A stretch of DNA of 64,000 nt from positions 118,426-182,425 of the forward strand of contig NZ_JAIHON010000017.1 of the NCBI RefSeq assembly GCF_021173675.1, in the 5' to 3' direction. Made by a program: the position numbers and the translations under genes. Source of the DNA: Streptomyces lincolnensis (GTDB taxonomy: Bacteria; Actinomycetota; Actinomycetes; Streptomycetales; Streptomycetaceae). Positions within the stretch are counted from its first letter, which is position 1, and each line of letters begins with the position of its first letter. Positions 40,667-49,500 of this stretch are shown here, piece by piece. The notes below the pieces were generated by a model that saw only the letters and a program-made list of their open reading frames with translations, was not told where the DNA came from and did no database searches.

Positions 40667-41335
40667 TCAGGCGACGGCGCCACCCCGGCCGCCCACCAGG
40701 CGCGGCAGGATGCGGAAGCCGATGCCACCGGCGATCATCGTGGCGGCACCGATCACCAGGAAGGTGGTCTGCGCGGCACCGGTCTCGGCGAGCTCGGCGC
40801 CGTTGCCCTGGGCCGACGTCTCGGACGAGGTGTCCGTGCCGGTGTCGGTGAGGGCCGAGGAGCCCTCCTCCTGGGCGGAGGTGCCGGAACCGCCGTCGGG
40901 GTCGGTGTTGCTGTTGCCGCCACCGGCGTTGCCGTTGCCGCCGCCGTTGCCGTTCCCATTGCCGTTCCCGTTGCCCGGGTCGGTCGGGTCCTCGGTGGGC
41001 TCGGTCGGCTCGTCAGTGGGGTCCGTCGGGTCGGTCGGGTCCTCGGTCACCGGCGGGGTGGTCGGCGGCTCCTCGGGGTCCGTCGGGTCCTCGGTGACCG
41101 GCGGGGTGGTCGGCGGCTCGTTGGGTTCGGTCGGGATGCCCGTACCCGGGTCGGTCGGGTCGGTCGGGTCGCCGTCGCCGAGGCCGGTGTCGACGTTCAC
41201 GCCGACCCCGCTCTCGCCCACGCTCACACCGATCTCCAGCGCGGAAGCAGCGCCGGCAGCGGTCAGTGAGGCGCCGGCGGCGATCACGGCACCGGCGGCT
41301 ATGCGCGCGATCCGGATCCGCGTCTTCTTCGTCAT
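40667..41335 (-). CDS. Cell-wall-anchored protein, LAXTG class E sortase substrate candidate
   Basis: 222 aa. Signal peptide IRIARIAAGAVIAAGASLTAAG with cleavage near ASA. A Pro/Thr/Asp repeat stalk (PTDPTDPGT; two copies of EPPTTPPVTEDPTDP) and a Gly/Asn run (GNGNGNGNGNGGGNGN) follow. The C-terminus has the sorting signal LAETG, a hydrophobic helix TTFLVIGAATMIAGGIGF and a positive tail RILPRLVGGRGG. LAXTG is the established motif for Streptomyces class E sortases. There is no folded domain, so it may be a spacer or surface-coat protein. The ATG is at 41335; a long upstream region holds a palindrome. Confidence 0.88.
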   Translation of the reverse strand: MTKKTRIRIARIAAGAVIAAGASLTAAGAASALEIGVSVGESGVGVNVDTGLGDGDPTDPTDPGTGIPTEPNEPPTTPPVTEDPTDPEEPPTTPPVTEDPTDPTDPTDEPTEPTEDPTDPGNGNGNGNGNGGGNGNAGGGNSNTDPDGGSGTSAQEEGSSALTDTGTDTSSETSAQGNGAELAETGAAQTTFLVIGAATMIAGGIGFRILPRLVGGRGGAVA

Positions 41336-41495
41336 GTGGTTGCTACCCCCAGTAGCTCATCGTCAATGAGGCGGCGCTCGGGGGCCGTGATCGACGGGGG
41401 GAGACAACTGCGTTTCAGATCCCCCGGTTCACATGCGCCCCAGAGATACGCATGCCGAGCGTCACCCTTCCCATTTTTCAAAGCAACGTCAAGGC

Positions 41496-41511
41496 CATTG
41501 CGCGCGCAATG
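41496..41511. promoter_or_regulatory. Perfect palindrome CATTGCGCGCGCAATG
   Basis: A 16-bp perfect dyad 161 bp upstream of the LAXTG protein start, in relatively AT-rich surroundings, compatible with a dimeric regulator site. The regulator is unknown. Confidence 0.4.
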
Positions 41512-41595
41512 TCCAGCTTCGGGATCTTTGCCGGGAGATGGAGTGTGTGAGTGTGACGTAAAACCCAGACATCAGGCATAGAACCGGGCACGGAA

Positions 41596-41630
41596 AAGGC
41601 AACCGCCGCCCGGCGGGCGGCGGTTGCCTT
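41596..41630 (-). terminator. prfB terminator
   Basis: A perfect 15-bp stem (41596-41610 with 41616-41630) with a 5-nt loop lies 11 bp downstream of the leftward prfB stop. Confidence 0.85.
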
Positions 41631-41640
41631 GTCGACAAAC

Positions 41641-42747
41641 TTACTTCTCCTGCTGCTTGCGCCAGCGAATGCCGGCCTCCAGGAATCCCTCGATCTCACC
41701 GTTGAAAACGGCCTCGGGGTTGCCGACCTCGAAATCGGTGCGCAGGTCCTTGACCATCTGGTACGGGTGCAGGACGTACGAACGCATCTGGTTGCCCCAG
41801 GAGTTGCCGCCGTCGCCCTTGAGCGCGTCCATCGCGGCCTGCTCCTCCTGGCGGCGCCGCTCCAGCAGCTTGGCCTGGAGCACGTTCATCGCGCTCGCCT
41901 TGTTCTGGATCTGCGAGCGCTCGTTCTGGCAGGAGACCACGATGCCGGTGGGGAGGTGGGTCAGCCGCACCGCGGAGTCGGTGGTGTTGACGCCCTGGCC
42001 ACCGGGCCCGGACGACCGGTACACGTCCACCCGCAGCTCGGACTCGTCGATCTCGATGTGGTCGGTCTGCTCGACCACGGGGAGGATCTCGACGCCCGCG
42101 AAGGAGGTCTGCCGGCGTCCCTGGTTGTCGAACGGCGAGATGCGCACGAGCCGGTGCGTGCCCTGCTCGACGGAGAGCGTCCCGTAGGCGTACGGCGCCT
42201 GCACGGCGAAGGTGGTCGACTTGATGCCGGCCTCCTCGGCGTACGACGTCTCGTAGACCTCGGTCTTGTAGCCCTTCTGCTCCGCCCAGCGCAGGTACAT
42301 CCGCTGGAGCTTCTCCGCGAAGTCGGCGGCGTCGACGCCACCGGCCTCGGCGCGGATGTTCACGAGCGCCTCGCGGGCGTCGTACTCACCGCTCAGCAGC
42401 GTCCGGACCTCCATCTCGTCCAGTGCCTTCTTGACGGCGGTGAGCTCGGACTCGGCCTCGGCGCGGGTGTCCGGGTCGTCCTCCTCCTCGGCCATCTCGA
42501 AGAGCACGGAGAGATCGTCGATCCTGCCGCGCAGCGCCTCCGCCTTCCTGACCTCGGCCTGGAGGTGGGACAGCTTGCTGGTGATCTTCTGCGCCTCGTC
42601 CGGGTTGTCCCACAGGGACGGCGCGGCCGCCTGCTCCTCGAGCACGGCGATGTCTGCCCTCAGCTTGTCGAGGTCCAGAACGGCCTCGATCGACTCCATG
42701 GTCGAGGAGAGGGACTTGAGCTCTTCGGATACATCGACGACTGCCAC
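41641..42747 (-). CDS. prfB: Peptide chain release factor 2
   Basis: 368 aa. The stop-codon recognition tripeptide is SPF (RISPFDNQGRRQTSF), specific for RF2 (UGA/UAA). The catalytic GGQ lies in SSGPGGQGVNTTDSAVRL. The frame is uninterrupted from ATG 42747, so the autoregulatory +1 frameshift of E. coli prfB is absent, as in other high-GC actinobacteria. It acts in translation termination. It is monocistronic with a clear terminator. Confidence 0.97.
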   Translation of the reverse strand: MAVVDVSEELKSLSSTMESIEAVLDLDKLRADIAVLEEQAAAPSLWDNPDEAQKITSKLSHLQAEVRKAEALRGRIDDLSVLFEMAEEEDDPDTRAEAESELTAVKKALDEMEVRTLLSGEYDAREALVNIRAEAGGVDAADFAEKLQRMYLRWAEQKGYKTEVYETSYAEEAGIKSTTFAVQAPYAYGTLSVEQGTHRLVRISPFDNQGRRQTSFAGVEILPVVEQTDHIEIDESELRVDVYRSSGPGGQGVNTTDSAVRLTHLPTGIVVSCQNERSQIQNKASAMNVLQAKLLERRRQEEQAAMDALKGDGGNSWGNQMRSYVLHPYQMVKDLRTDFEVGNPEAVFNGEIEGFLEAGIRWRKQQEK

Positions 42748-42808
42748 GCCTCCAGCCTAACGGCAACCGCAACGAAGCTCCGCCGAGCCTCATCCCCGGA
42801 TCCCGTCC

Positions 42809-42990
42809 CTGGGGGCTCCGCCCCCAGACCCCCGATCGGCCCTGAAGGGGCCTCGTCCTCAAACGCCGGACGGGCTGAGATTGCCTGACCGGCGCTGAGA
42901 GGTGCGGGGAAGATCAGCCCCTCCGGCGTTTGAGGAGCGGGGGTCCGGGGGCCGGCCCCCGAAACGGGGTCGAAGGGGCGGAGCCCCTTC
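42809..42990. repeat. Dispersed GC-rich element, two inverted copies
   Basis: ctcaaacgccggacgggctg at 42858-42877 is the reverse of the core seen at 14.2 and 51.2 kb, and cagcccctccggcgtttgag at 42915-42934 is a second copy in the opposite orientation. Hairpins flank them: 42809-42827, about 42839-42853 and 42972-42990. They fill the 301 bp between prfB and the kinase gene and may terminate the kinase transcript. Confidence 0.85.
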
Positions 42991-43048
42991 AGGATGGGAC
43001 GGGTAGGGGCGGCGGGGGCGAGAACGTCCTGCGTCTGCCCCACCGGGG

Positions 43049-44293
43049 TCACGGCGACGACGGCGCCGAGTTCTTCGTGTCCTGGGGAGCACTCCCCCCG
43101 CCATCATCCCCGGCCGTGGCCGCCCAAGCCCCCATCCCAACCGCCGCGGCCAGCACCACCGCCCCAACTCCCAACACCACCCGCCGCCGCCGAGCGGCCG
43201 CCCGATTCCGCGCCGACCCCGGCCGCGGCGCCCCGGTGGCCCGCGGCGCCCGCGCAGTCCCCCGCGCACCCCCGGCCAACTCGTCCGGCGCCGGCACCCG
43301 CATCGACGTATGCGTGTCCCGGTTGGAGTCGGCCGGCTTCGCCCCCGGCACCAGCGGCACAGCCCCCCGCCGCACCCGCGAGGAGGCCACCGGCCCTGAC
43401 GGCACGGCGGCCTCCCCCGCGTCCTCCTCCGCCTCGGTGTCCGGCTCGTCGACGTCCAGCGGAGGCATCCCGGCCAGCATCGGCAGCAGTTCCCGAAGTC
43501 GCGCCCCCAGCTCGGAGGCCCGCAGCCGCGAGGCCGGCGCCTTGGCGAGGCACTGCACGACGAGCTGCCAGAGCTCGTCGGGAATGCCGGGAAGCGGAAC
43601 GACCGTCTCGGTGACATGCCGGCGCAACACCGCGCCCGGATGTCCGCCACCGAAGGGGGTGAAGCCCGCCAGCAGCTCGTACAGGACGGTCGCCAGCGCG
43701 TAGATGTCGACCGAGGCCCGCGGCGGCAGCCCCTCGACGATCTCCGGCGCCAGATAGTCCGGCGTCCCGATGATCTTCGTGGCGCGCGTCCGCTTCGGCG
43801 AGTCGATCAGCTTCGCCACACCGAAGTCGGTCAGCAGTGCCGGGTGCGCCCCGCCGGGGCCGAGCGGCCCCTGCATGTCCAGCAGCACGTTCTCCGGCTT
43901 GACGTCGCGGTGCACGACCCCGGCCGCGTGCGCGGCGGCCAGTCCGTCGGCGACGTCCGCGACGATCGCGACCGCCGCCTCGGGGGCGAGCCGCTTCTCG
44001 CGGTCGAGCCGGGTGCGCAGATCCGTCCCCCGGACGAGGTCCATGACGAGCGCGAGGTCGTTGCCGTCGACCACCAGGTCCCGTACGGAGACCACGTTCG
44101 GGTGCTCCAGGCCGAGCAGTGCCGTGCGCTCCTGCACGAAGCGGCCGACGAGTTCCTGGTCCGACGCGAGGTCCTCGCGCAGCAGCTTGACGGCGACGGG
44201 CCCTTCGGGCCCCTCGCCCAGCCACACCGTGCCGGCGCTGCCCCGCCCCAGGATCTGGTGTGCGGTGTACCGGCTGCCGATCTTCCGTGCCAA
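43049..44293 (-). CDS. pkaB: Membrane Ser/Thr protein kinase (PkaB-like)
   Basis: 414 aa. The kinase domain (residues 8-270) has GRGSAGTVWLG, VAVKLL with the ATP-binding Lys, HRDVKPENVLL, DFGVAKL and GTPDYLAPEIVEG. A Pro/Ala/Arg-rich juxtamembrane segment and one helix (VVLGVGAVVLAAAVGMGAWA) follow, then a short external tail without PASTA repeats, so it has no obvious ligand-binding sensor. It lies behind a second kinase with a 137-bp gap on the same strand, as pkaA-pkaB do in S. coelicolor. Confidence 0.93.
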   Translation of the reverse strand: MARKIGSRYTAHQILGRGSAGTVWLGEGPEGPVAVKLLREDLASDQELVGRFVQERTALLGLEHPNVVSVRDLVVDGNDLALVMDLVRGTDLRTRLDREKRLAPEAAVAIVADVADGLAAAHAAGVVHRDVKPENVLLDMQGPLGPGGAHPALLTDFGVAKLIDSPKRTRATKIIGTPDYLAPEIVEGLPPRASVDIYALATVLYELLAGFTPFGGGHPGAVLRRHVTETVVPLPGIPDELWQLVVQCLAKAPASRLRASELGARLRELLPMLAGMPPLDVDEPDTEAEEDAGEAAVPSGPVASSRVRRGAVPLVPGAKPADSNRDTHTSMRVPAPDELAGGARGTARAPRATGAPRPGSARNRAAARRRRVVLGVGAVVLAAAVGMGAWAATAGDDGGGSAPQDTKNSAPSSP

Positions 44294-44430
44294 GGCTGCT
44301 CCTACAGACGCGTGTTGCGGTTAAAAGTACGCGTCGGAAGAGCCAACCTTCACCGCGGAGACGGAAATCACCCGCCAGGTGTCGACAAATCCCCAAGCTC
44401 GCCACGAGAAGTCACGGAAACCACGGGGAG

Positions 44431-46074
44431 CTACTGGGAGGAGGAGCTCCCGCCCAGCTTCTCGAACCATCCGGACACCGTGCTGAACCAGTCGCCGAGC
44501 TGGTCCCAGTAGCCCTTGCCCGTGCCGATCCAGTCCTGGAGCGGGCTCAGCTCCCACACCAGCCAGCTCGCGACGAACAGGATGACGATCGTGAACAGGC
44601 AGCCCTTGAGGCAGCCGAGCCCGGGGATCTTCATCGGGTTGGAGCTGCGCTGGCGCGGCTCGCGGGGCTCGCGCGCGGGCCGCCGCGGCTCCGGCTGGGG
44701 CGGCGGCGCGTACCGCTGCGGCTGCGGCTGCTGCCGGGGCTGCTGCTGCGGTGCGGCGTACTGCTGGGGCTGTTGCTGCTGCGGATGGCCGTAGCCCTGC
44801 TGGGGTCGCTGCGGCGGGCGCTGCGGGGGCCGCTGCTGCGGACGGGCCACCTGCCGCTGGGGGCGGCGGCGCAGCGGGTCCTCGTTCGGGTCGAGGTACT
44901 GGACCTGTGTCTGTTCGTTGCGGTCGCGGGCGGCGCGGAGCTGGTTCTGCCAGGGGTGCGGGTCCTCGGGACCCCCCTGGCCGCCCTGGCCGGGCTGCCC
45001 GGGCGGCACCGGCGGCATGACGGCGGTCGGGTCGGCGGCGCCGGCCGGGCCGCCGGTGTGCGGCATGACGGAGGTCGCGGCGTTCGGGTCGTAGGCGCCC
45101 GCGCCGTGCGGCAGCACCTGGGTCGGGTCGGCGGCGCCGGGGACGCCCGGGACGGCCGCCGGGGCCGGGTCGGGGGCGAGCAGGACGCCGACGCTCTCCG
45201 CGGCGGCGATCTGCGCGGAGTTCGCGTGCACACCGACGCCCTCGGCGACCGTACGCAGACCGCGCGCGAGGTTCTCGGCACTGGGCCGCTCGTTCGGGTT
45301 CTTGCGCAGGCAGCGCTCGATGACCGTCCAGAGCGGGTCGGGGACCGTGGAGGGGCGGCGCGGTTCGGCGCTCAGGTGCTGGTGCAGGACCTCCAGGGCG
45401 GAGCCGCCGGAGAACGGCGGACGGCCGGTGACCAGCTCGTAGAGCAGGATGCCGGCGCCGTAGATGTCGACGGCGGAGGTCTGCGGCTGGCCCTCGGCGG
45501 ACTCGGGCGCGACGTACGCGGGCGTGCCCACGAACTCGTGGGTACGGGTCAGTCCGGGCGAATCCGCCAGACGGGCGATGCCGAAGTCGGTCAGCATCGG
45601 GTGCATCTGGCCGCCGTACTGCCTCAGCAGGACGTTGGCGGGCTTCAGGTCGCGGTGGACGACGCCGTCGGCATGGCTGGCGGCGAGCGCGTCGGCGATC
45701 TGCGCGGTCATCAGCGCGGCGCCGACCGGGCTGAACGGCCCGTTCTCACGCAGGTAGCGGTGCAGGTCGGGGCCCTCGACGAGGTCCATGACCAGGGCCA
45801 GCAGATCGCCCTCGACCACCAGGTCACGCACCCGCACGATGTTCGGGTGGGTCAGGCGGAGCAGGACGGAGCGCTCCCTGAGGAACCGCATGACGATGTC
45901 GGGGTCGCTCGCGAGCTCCTCCTTGAGGACCTTGATCGCGACGGTCTCCCCGGGCTGGCCCTGCACCGCCGCCTCGGCGCCGGCGGCCTCGCGCTGGCGG
46001 GCTCGCCAGACGGTCCCCGTGGCGCCGCGTCCGATCGGCTCCTCGAGGAAGTACTTGCTGCCTACCGGCCGCAC
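44431..46074 (-). CDS. pkaA: Membrane Ser/Thr protein kinase (PkaA-like)
   Basis: 547 aa. The kinase domain begins at VGSKYFLEEPIGRGATGTVW; an insert EAAGAEAAVQGQPGE precedes VAIKVLKEE; HRDLKPANVLL, DFGIARL and GTPAYVAPESAEG are intact. A long Pro/Gln-rich linker (PQRPPQRPPQRPQQ and following) leads to a C-terminal helix LFTIVILFVASWLVW and a roughly 45-aa outer tail. I chose GTG 46074 (VRPVGSKYF) because AGGGAG lies eight bases upstream; ATG 46164 adds unconserved sequence. The S. coelicolor counterpart autophosphorylates on Ser/Thr. Four short repeats lie just upstream. Confidence 0.93.
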   Translation of the reverse strand: MRPVGSKYFLEEPIGRGATGTVWRARQREAAGAEAAVQGQPGETVAIKVLKEELASDPDIVMRFLRERSVLLRLTHPNIVRVRDLVVEGDLLALVMDLVEGPDLHRYLRENGPFSPVGAALMTAQIADALAASHADGVVHRDLKPANVLLRQYGGQMHPMLTDFGIARLADSPGLTRTHEFVGTPAYVAPESAEGQPQTSAVDIYGAGILLYELVTGRPPFSGGSALEVLHQHLSAEPRRPSTVPDPLWTVIERCLRKNPNERPSAENLARGLRTVAEGVGVHANSAQIAAAESVGVLLAPDPAPAAVPGVPGAADPTQVLPHGAGAYDPNAATSVMPHTGGPAGAADPTAVMPPVPPGQPGQGGQGGPEDPHPWQNQLRAARDRNEQTQVQYLDPNEDPLRRRPQRQVARPQQRPPQRPPQRPQQGYGHPQQQQPQQYAAPQQQPRQQPQPQRYAPPPQPEPRRPAREPREPRQRSSNPMKIPGLGCLKGCLFTIVILFVASWLVWELSPLQDWIGTGKGYWDQLGDWFSTVSGWFEKLGGSSSSQ

Positions 46075-46502
46075 GTCATGCACTCCCTGCTGCTTGCCTG
46101 CTGCATGCCTTGTGTCCGAGTGTTCCGATGTTCCGAGTATTCCGACCCACTGTAGTGCCGTCACGCGCGACGGCCCCTTGTCGCCTTTCTGTGCGTCTTA
46201 CGTACCGGTTCCCGTCTCCGTTCGAAGGAAAGACGCTCGGCTCGGTCGGCTTGGTTGCCGCGGGCGGACGTGATCGATCTCAAGCGGTCACCAGTGCGCC
46301 ACCGGTCAGGCACTTTTGCGGGCAGAGCCGACCAATCAAGATCATTTGATGCCGGGCGGCGGGCGCGTTGTCAGTGGCAGGTGCGAGGATGCCTCCAGTA
46401 CTGGCCGATGTGCTCGTGGCGGTGGGGGAAGTCCGCGGTGGGGGACCGCGGGGTGGCTCCGTACCCGTTCGGGCGCCCGTGCGGAAGGGACCCCTGACGG
46501 CG
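46075..46502. other. Divergent region between pkaA and the FHA-FtsK gene
   Basis: 428 bp, holding four short direct repeats (46111-46145) close to pkaA. The segment 46316-46360 is AT-richer and could contain the rightward promoter. No coding sequence or RNA gene was recognised. Confidence 0.4.
46111..46145. promoter_or_regulatory. Four short direct repeats (T-R-T-T-C-C-G-A type) upstream of pkaA
   Basis: TGTGTCCGA, TGTTCCGA, TGTTCCGA and TATTCCGA follow one another within 35 bp, 37 bp upstream of the kinase start. They look like iterated regulator half-sites; no regulator can be named. Confidence 0.45.
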
Positions 46503-49500
46503 ATGCAGATCCGGCTGACCGTCATAGACCCGCTGGGCCCCCCTGATCCGGCGTCGGGCCGGGCCGCGAGCTGTGACGTGCTGGTCACCGCGCCCGCGGG
46601 CACCGCCCTGGCCGCGGTCGCCTCGGCGCTCGCCTCGGCGGTCTCCGGCGCGGGCACCTCGCGCGCGGGCGAGTCCGAACGCGGCGGCGGACAGGTCGTG
46701 TTCTACGCCGCCGAGGAGCGCCTCGACACCCAGCGCTGCACGCTCGGCGAGCCCCCGCTCATAGACGGCGCCGTGCTGTCCCTGGGCACCCCGGGCGAGC
46801 CCGAGGCCCATCCCGAGCTCGACGACGCCCCGACCCAGCTCCATGTGATCGCCGGGCCCGACGCGGGCGGGGTCCACCTCCTGCACGGCGGCCAGATCCA
46901 CATCGGCCGCTCCGCCGACGCCGACGTCCCGCTCGACGACCCGGACGTCTCCCGTCTGCACTGCGCGGTCACCGTCGGCGCCGACGGCCGCGTCTCGGTC
47001 GCCGACCTCGACTCCACCAACGGCACCACGCTGGACGGCGTCCGCGTGGGCACCCGCCCGGTCCGCTTCACCCCGGGCGCGCTGCTCCGCATCGGCGAGT
47101 CGGCACTGCGCCTCGCGCCGACCGGCGGCCCGGGGGCCCGCGTGCACACGGCTCCCGACGGCGAGGGACACGTGCGCGTGGAGACGGCTCCGGAGGGCGA
47201 GAGCGGCGAGGCAGCGGGACCCACGCCCGACGGCTCCGCGCCGACGCCCTCGGCATCCACCACGGCCGGCGGACCGTCCGGCAAGACCCACCATGCCTAC
47301 GGCACCGCGGGCTGGGGCACCTCCGCGGCCACCTCCGACGCCCAGGGCCACCGCCCCGCCGCAGCACCGCTCGTCGTCCCGGGCCAGGGCGGAGCCCCGC
47401 GCATCGAGGCACGGGGAGCACGGCCGGCCGTCCCCCGACAGGGTTCCGGCACCGGTCCCGGCGACAGCGGGACGACCCACGCCGGCCGATCCGGCGTGAC
47501 CGGGACGACCGCCTCCCGACCCCCGACCCCCGGAAACCCCCCAGGGACGCGCGGGAACCTGCCCGGCGCGGGTACGTCCGACGCGCCGCCCTCAGCCGAC
47601 GGCACCCCTCCGGCAACCGCCTTCCGGGGCCAGACGCCCTACAACTCCTCCCCCACCGCCCCACGCGGACGGCCCCACGGCGACCCCTCGGCGCCCCACT
47701 CCCGGGGCCAGAGGCCCGGCGACCCGTCCGGCACGGACCCGCGTGGACCGTCCTACGACGCCTCGTCGTCGAGCGGCCTCCGAGGCCAGGCGTCCGGCAG
47801 CCCCTCTCCGGCCGACCCGCGCGGAGGTGCCCACGGCGACCCCTCGGCCACCGACCCCCGGGGCCAGACCCACGGTGGTTCTTCGGCCACCGACCCACAG
47901 CGCCGACGGCCCGGCGGCCCGTCGGGCACGGACCCGCGCCGACCGTCCTACGATGCCTCCGCACCGAGCGGCCTCCGAGGCCAGGCGTCCGGCAGCCCCT
48001 CTCCGGCCGACCCGCGCGGAGGTGCCCACGGCGACCCCTCGGCCACCGACCCCCGGGGCCAGAGCCCCAACGGCCCGGCGACAGCCGCCCCGCGCGGTCA
48101 GACCCACGGCGACCCCTCGGCGCCCCACTCCCGGGGCCAGAGGCCCGGCGACCCGTCCGGCACGGACCCGCGTGGACCGTCCTACGGCGCCTCCTCGCCG
48201 ACCGCCCCACACGGACGCGCCCCTGAGGGCTCGCCGACCGACAGCGCCGCAGGACGGCCCTCCGGCGGCCCCTCTTCCACCGCCCCGCGTGGCCAAGCCC
48301 CCGGCAACCCCGCTTCGGCCGACCCGCGCGGCAGGGCCCACGGCGACCCCACGGCTGCCCCTCGGGGACAGGCGCCCGGCGGCCCGGCGGGAGCGGACCC
48401 ACGGGGCCAGGCCCCCGGTACCCCCTCGTCGGCCGACACCCGCGAACGGACCTACGGCGGCCCTTCGGCCACGGACCGACGGGGGCAGACTCAAGGCGAC
48501 CCCTCGGCCACCACCCCCGGGGGACAGACCCACGGTGGCCCTTCAGCCACCGATCCACAGCACCGGGCCCCTGCCGGCCCCTCTTCCACCACCCCGCACG
48601 GCCAAGCCCTCGGCGACCCCGCGCAGCGGGATCCGCGTGGCCAGGGTCCGAGCGCGCCCTCCGGGAGGGACCCGCGCGACGCCGCGCGAGAGGCGGGGCG
48701 GGCGGACGGGGATGCGGTCTCGGCGGAGGGCAGCCGGCGCAAGGGCACCCCGCTGCGCGGGACCGACGTGCCGCAGGGTGTGCGGAAGCGCGGTGGGCTG
48801 TCGGCGTGGGCGCGGCGGCTGACCGGTGGGCGCGGGGAGCGGGAGCCGGCCGACGGCGGGACGTACGAGGAGACCGGGAGCAGCGCCCGTGACGAGGAGG
48901 CGACCGCACCCCCGGCCGCCCCGACCCAGGCGCCCGAGACCTGGCCGGACCCGGCGGCCCTGCTGCTGACGGCACTGGGCCCCGGACCGCGCCTGTGGGA
49001 ACGCGCTCCGGGCCACAAGGAGGCGCTCACCGTCCGGCTGGGCACCGCCGACCGGGCCGCGCCCGACGGCTCGGGCCTGCTGCCGGCCGTCCCCGTGACC
49101 GCGGATCTCCGCGAGGCGGGCGCCCTGGGGCTCGCCGGACCGCGCGCGCGGCTCGCCGGGCTGGCCCGCGCGGTCGTCGCCCAGCTCACCGCGCTGCACT
49201 CCCCGGACGCCCTGGAAGTCGTGCTGATCAGCACCGACCGTTCCCGCTCGCTCCAGGAGCGCACCGCCGAGTGGTCCTGGCTCGGCTGGCTCCCCCATGT
49301 CCGCCCGGGCCACGGCCAGGACTGCCGCCTCCTGCTCGCCTACGACCGCGAGCAGGCCACGGCCCGCACCGACGAGCTCCTGCGCCGTCTGGAGGACCAC
49401 CTGACGGACGCGGCAGGGGCGGCCGGACCCGCGCGGCAGACCCCGACCACCTCCCGCCCGCCGGCCCGACGCCCTTCCTGGGCCAGGGACGAGGACGCGG

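Larger units (their letters stand above)
41336..41640. other. Upstream region of the LAXTG protein gene
   Basis: 305 bp between prfB (3' end) and the sortase substrate gene. It holds a 16-bp palindrome (41496-41511) and the prfB terminator (41596-41630). No other gene was seen. Confidence 0.5.

Noticed and set aside
41641..42747. Programmed +1 frameshift in prfB
   Set aside because: The frame is continuous from the start codon, with no internal in-frame TGA.
42747..43049. A small gene between prfB and the kinase gene
   Set aside because: The interval is filled with inverted copies of the dispersed element and hairpins; open frames there are not conserved-looking.
47625..48674. Regular 39-bp spacing considered as a CRISPR-like array
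   Set aside because: Units are contiguous, coding and in frame with no unique spacers; it is a protein repeat.
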